Of a DNA stretch of 7,088 nucleotides, positions 6,636 through 7,088 are shown one piece after another; position 1 is the stretch's first letter; the number at the start of each line of letters is the position of its first letter. The notes beneath the pieces were generated by a model that did not search any database, was not told the DNA's origin, and was given only the letters and a program-made list of their open reading frames with translations. A program made the translations under genes and the position numbers. The stretch comes from an uncultured Altererythrobacter sp. (lineage in GTDB: Bacteria; Pseudomonadota; Alphaproteobacteria; Sphingomonadales; Sphingomonadaceae). The stretch spans positions 1 through 7,088 of the forward strand of contig CAMPIA010000062.1 of NCBI GenBank assembly GCA_946886175.1, read 5' to 3'.

Positions 6636-6649
6636 CTGTCGCCCGACAG
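6636..6649. promoter_or_regulatory. Operator-like dyad CTGTCG-CC-CGACAG ahead of ybaL
   Basis: Two perfect 6-bp arms separated by two bases form a compact dyad centred 22 bases upstream of the ybaL ATG. It overlaps the candidate -10 and start of transcription described for 6646-6674, as a repressor site would. It could equally be an RNA hairpin next to the ribosome site, or chance in GC-rich DNA. Confidence 0.3.
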
Positions 6650-6674
6650 TCGTTTACGCGCAGCGCCGGGTCAA
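6646..6674 (-). promoter_or_regulatory. Candidate ybaL promoter
   Basis: On the minus strand TTGACC (6669-6674) is a good -35 match, followed after exactly 17 bases by GACTGT (6646-6651), a weak -10. Transcription would start near 6639 and give a leader of about 19 bases. The position between the S9 terminator and ybaL is right, but the poor -10 makes this tentative. Confidence 0.3.
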
Positions 6675-6697
6675 CCCGCGCGCCGTTCGCCGACGTG

Positions 6698-6727
6698 AAA
6701 AGGGCGGCCCCTCGCGGGACCGCCCTT
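6698..6727 (-). terminator. Rho-independent terminator of rpsI
   Basis: Read on the minus strand, AAGGGCGG and CCGCCCTT (6727-6720 and 6707-6700) pair perfectly. Three further G:C pairs past one mismatch close a four-base loop, and TTTTC follows the stem (6697-6701). It begins 26 bases after the S9 stop, as expected for an intrinsic terminator, and insulates ybaL from ribosomal-protein transcription. Confidence 0.8.
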
Positions 6728-6753
6728 CTCGGTGTTCGGGAGTGCGAAGCGGT

Positions 6754-7088
6754 TTAGCGCTTCGAGAACTGGAAGCTGCGGCGAGCCTTGGCGCGGCCAT
6801 ACTTCTTGCGCTCGACCACGCGGCTGTCGCGGGTGAGGAACCCGGCGGCCTTGACGGTGGCGCGCAGCGCGGGCTCGTACCTGGTGAGCGCCTGGCTGAT
6901 GCCGTGCTTGACCGCGCCGGCCTGGCCCGAGAGCCCGCCGCCCTTGACCGTGGCGACGACGTCGTACTGGCCTTCGCGGTCGGTGATCGCGAACGGCTGG
7001 TTGATGATCAGACGCAGCGTCGGGCGCGCGAAATAGGTTTCCTGATCGCGGCCGTTGATCGTGATCGTGCCCTTGCCCGGCTTGATCC
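6754..7088 (-). CDS. rpsI: 30S ribosomal protein S9, C-terminal fragment (5' end outside window)
   Basis: On the minus strand the frame whose first whole codon ends at 7086 is open for 110 codons to a TAA at 6754-6756. The translation begins [19 protein letters not shown], continues through [12 protein letters not shown] and [21 protein letters not shown], and ends [10 protein letters not shown], the signature of bacterial S9 (uS9). S9 is a structural protein of the small-subunit head; in the family its basic tail ending in Lys-Arg reaches the P-site tRNA anticodon stem-loop, and that tail is intact here. Only the N-terminal part is missing. No start codon lies inside the window in this frame, so the gene is easy to miss. 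In most bacteria rplM (L13) lies directly upstream in the same operon, which would be just beyond the right edge. An intrinsic terminator follows at 6698-6727. Confidence 0.97.
   Translation of the reverse strand, partial: IKPGKGTITINGRDQETYFARPTLRLIINQPFAITDREGQYDVVATVKGGGLSGQAGAVKHGISQALTRYEPALRATVKAAGFLTRDSRVVERKKYGRAKARRSFQFSKR

Noticed and set aside
5031..6698. A 555-codon open frame on the + strand opposite ybaL
   Set aside because: Its product is low-complexity (rich in Arg, Asp, Glu, Gln, His) and is an antisense shadow of the highly GC-biased ybaL codons. The minus strand gives a full-length, motif-complete antiporter.
6788..7036. An 82-codon + strand frame at the right end
   Set aside because: It is antisense to ribosomal protein S9, which is unmistakable on the minus strand.
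1..7088. Search for CRISPR arrays, transposase genes, terminal repeats, tRNA genes and riboswitches
   Set aside because: No regularly spaced repeats, mobile-element genes or recognisable RNA gene folds were seen, and the gaps between genes are short (200 bases at most).

Overview
The window is a compact, GC-rich stretch of ordinary bacterial chromosome, most probably from an alphaproteobacterium of the order Sphingomonadales (Sphingomonas or Erythrobacter-like). This placement is an inference. It rests on the strong G/C bias at third codon positions, a small UrcA-family secreted protein, a LytS/LytTR two-component pair, and the style of the lipid-kinase-like and antiporter proteins. I see no insertion sequence, phage gene, CRISPR array, tRNA or rRNA, and no segment with clearly foreign composition.

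Layout: (1) 1-245 (+), the C-terminal end of a class I fumarate hydratase cut by the window edge. (2) 362-2339 (+), a two-gene operon for a membrane sensor histidine kinase of the LytS/YehU type and its LytTR-domain response regulator, overlapping by 8 bases. (3) 2384-2422, a perfect 14-bp inverted repeat, probably a shared terminator between the response regulator and the converging gene. (4) 2441-2734 (-), an exported UrcA-family protein. (5) A 200-base divergent gap, then 2935-3207 (+), an unrecognised 90-residue protein with three predicted membrane segments. (6) 3245-4946 (+), a diacylglycerol-kinase-like protein and a calcineurin-type metallophosphoesterase, overlapping by 11 bases. (7) 4959-6620 (-), a complete YbaL-type monovalent cation:proton antiporter with a C-terminal RCK/TrkA-N domain, ending only 12 bases from the converging phosphoesterase. 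(8) 6698-6727, an intrinsic terminator, and 6754-7088 (-), the C-terminal 110 residues of ribosomal protein S9, cut by the right edge.

Functionally the window mixes housekeeping genes (fumarase, S9) with envelope and ion-homeostasis genes. The sensor kinase and regulator clearly form one signalling unit, but no target can be identified from sequence alone. The kinase-like protein and the phosphoesterase look translationally coupled and may act on related phosphorylated substrates, perhaps lipids; their real substrates are unknown. The most interesting points are modest: the divergent catalytic motifs of the lipid-kinase-like protein and its coupling to the phosphoesterase, an operator-like dyad over a candidate ybaL promoter, and the long convergent repeat. 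I found no convincing evidence of a novel multi-gene system.
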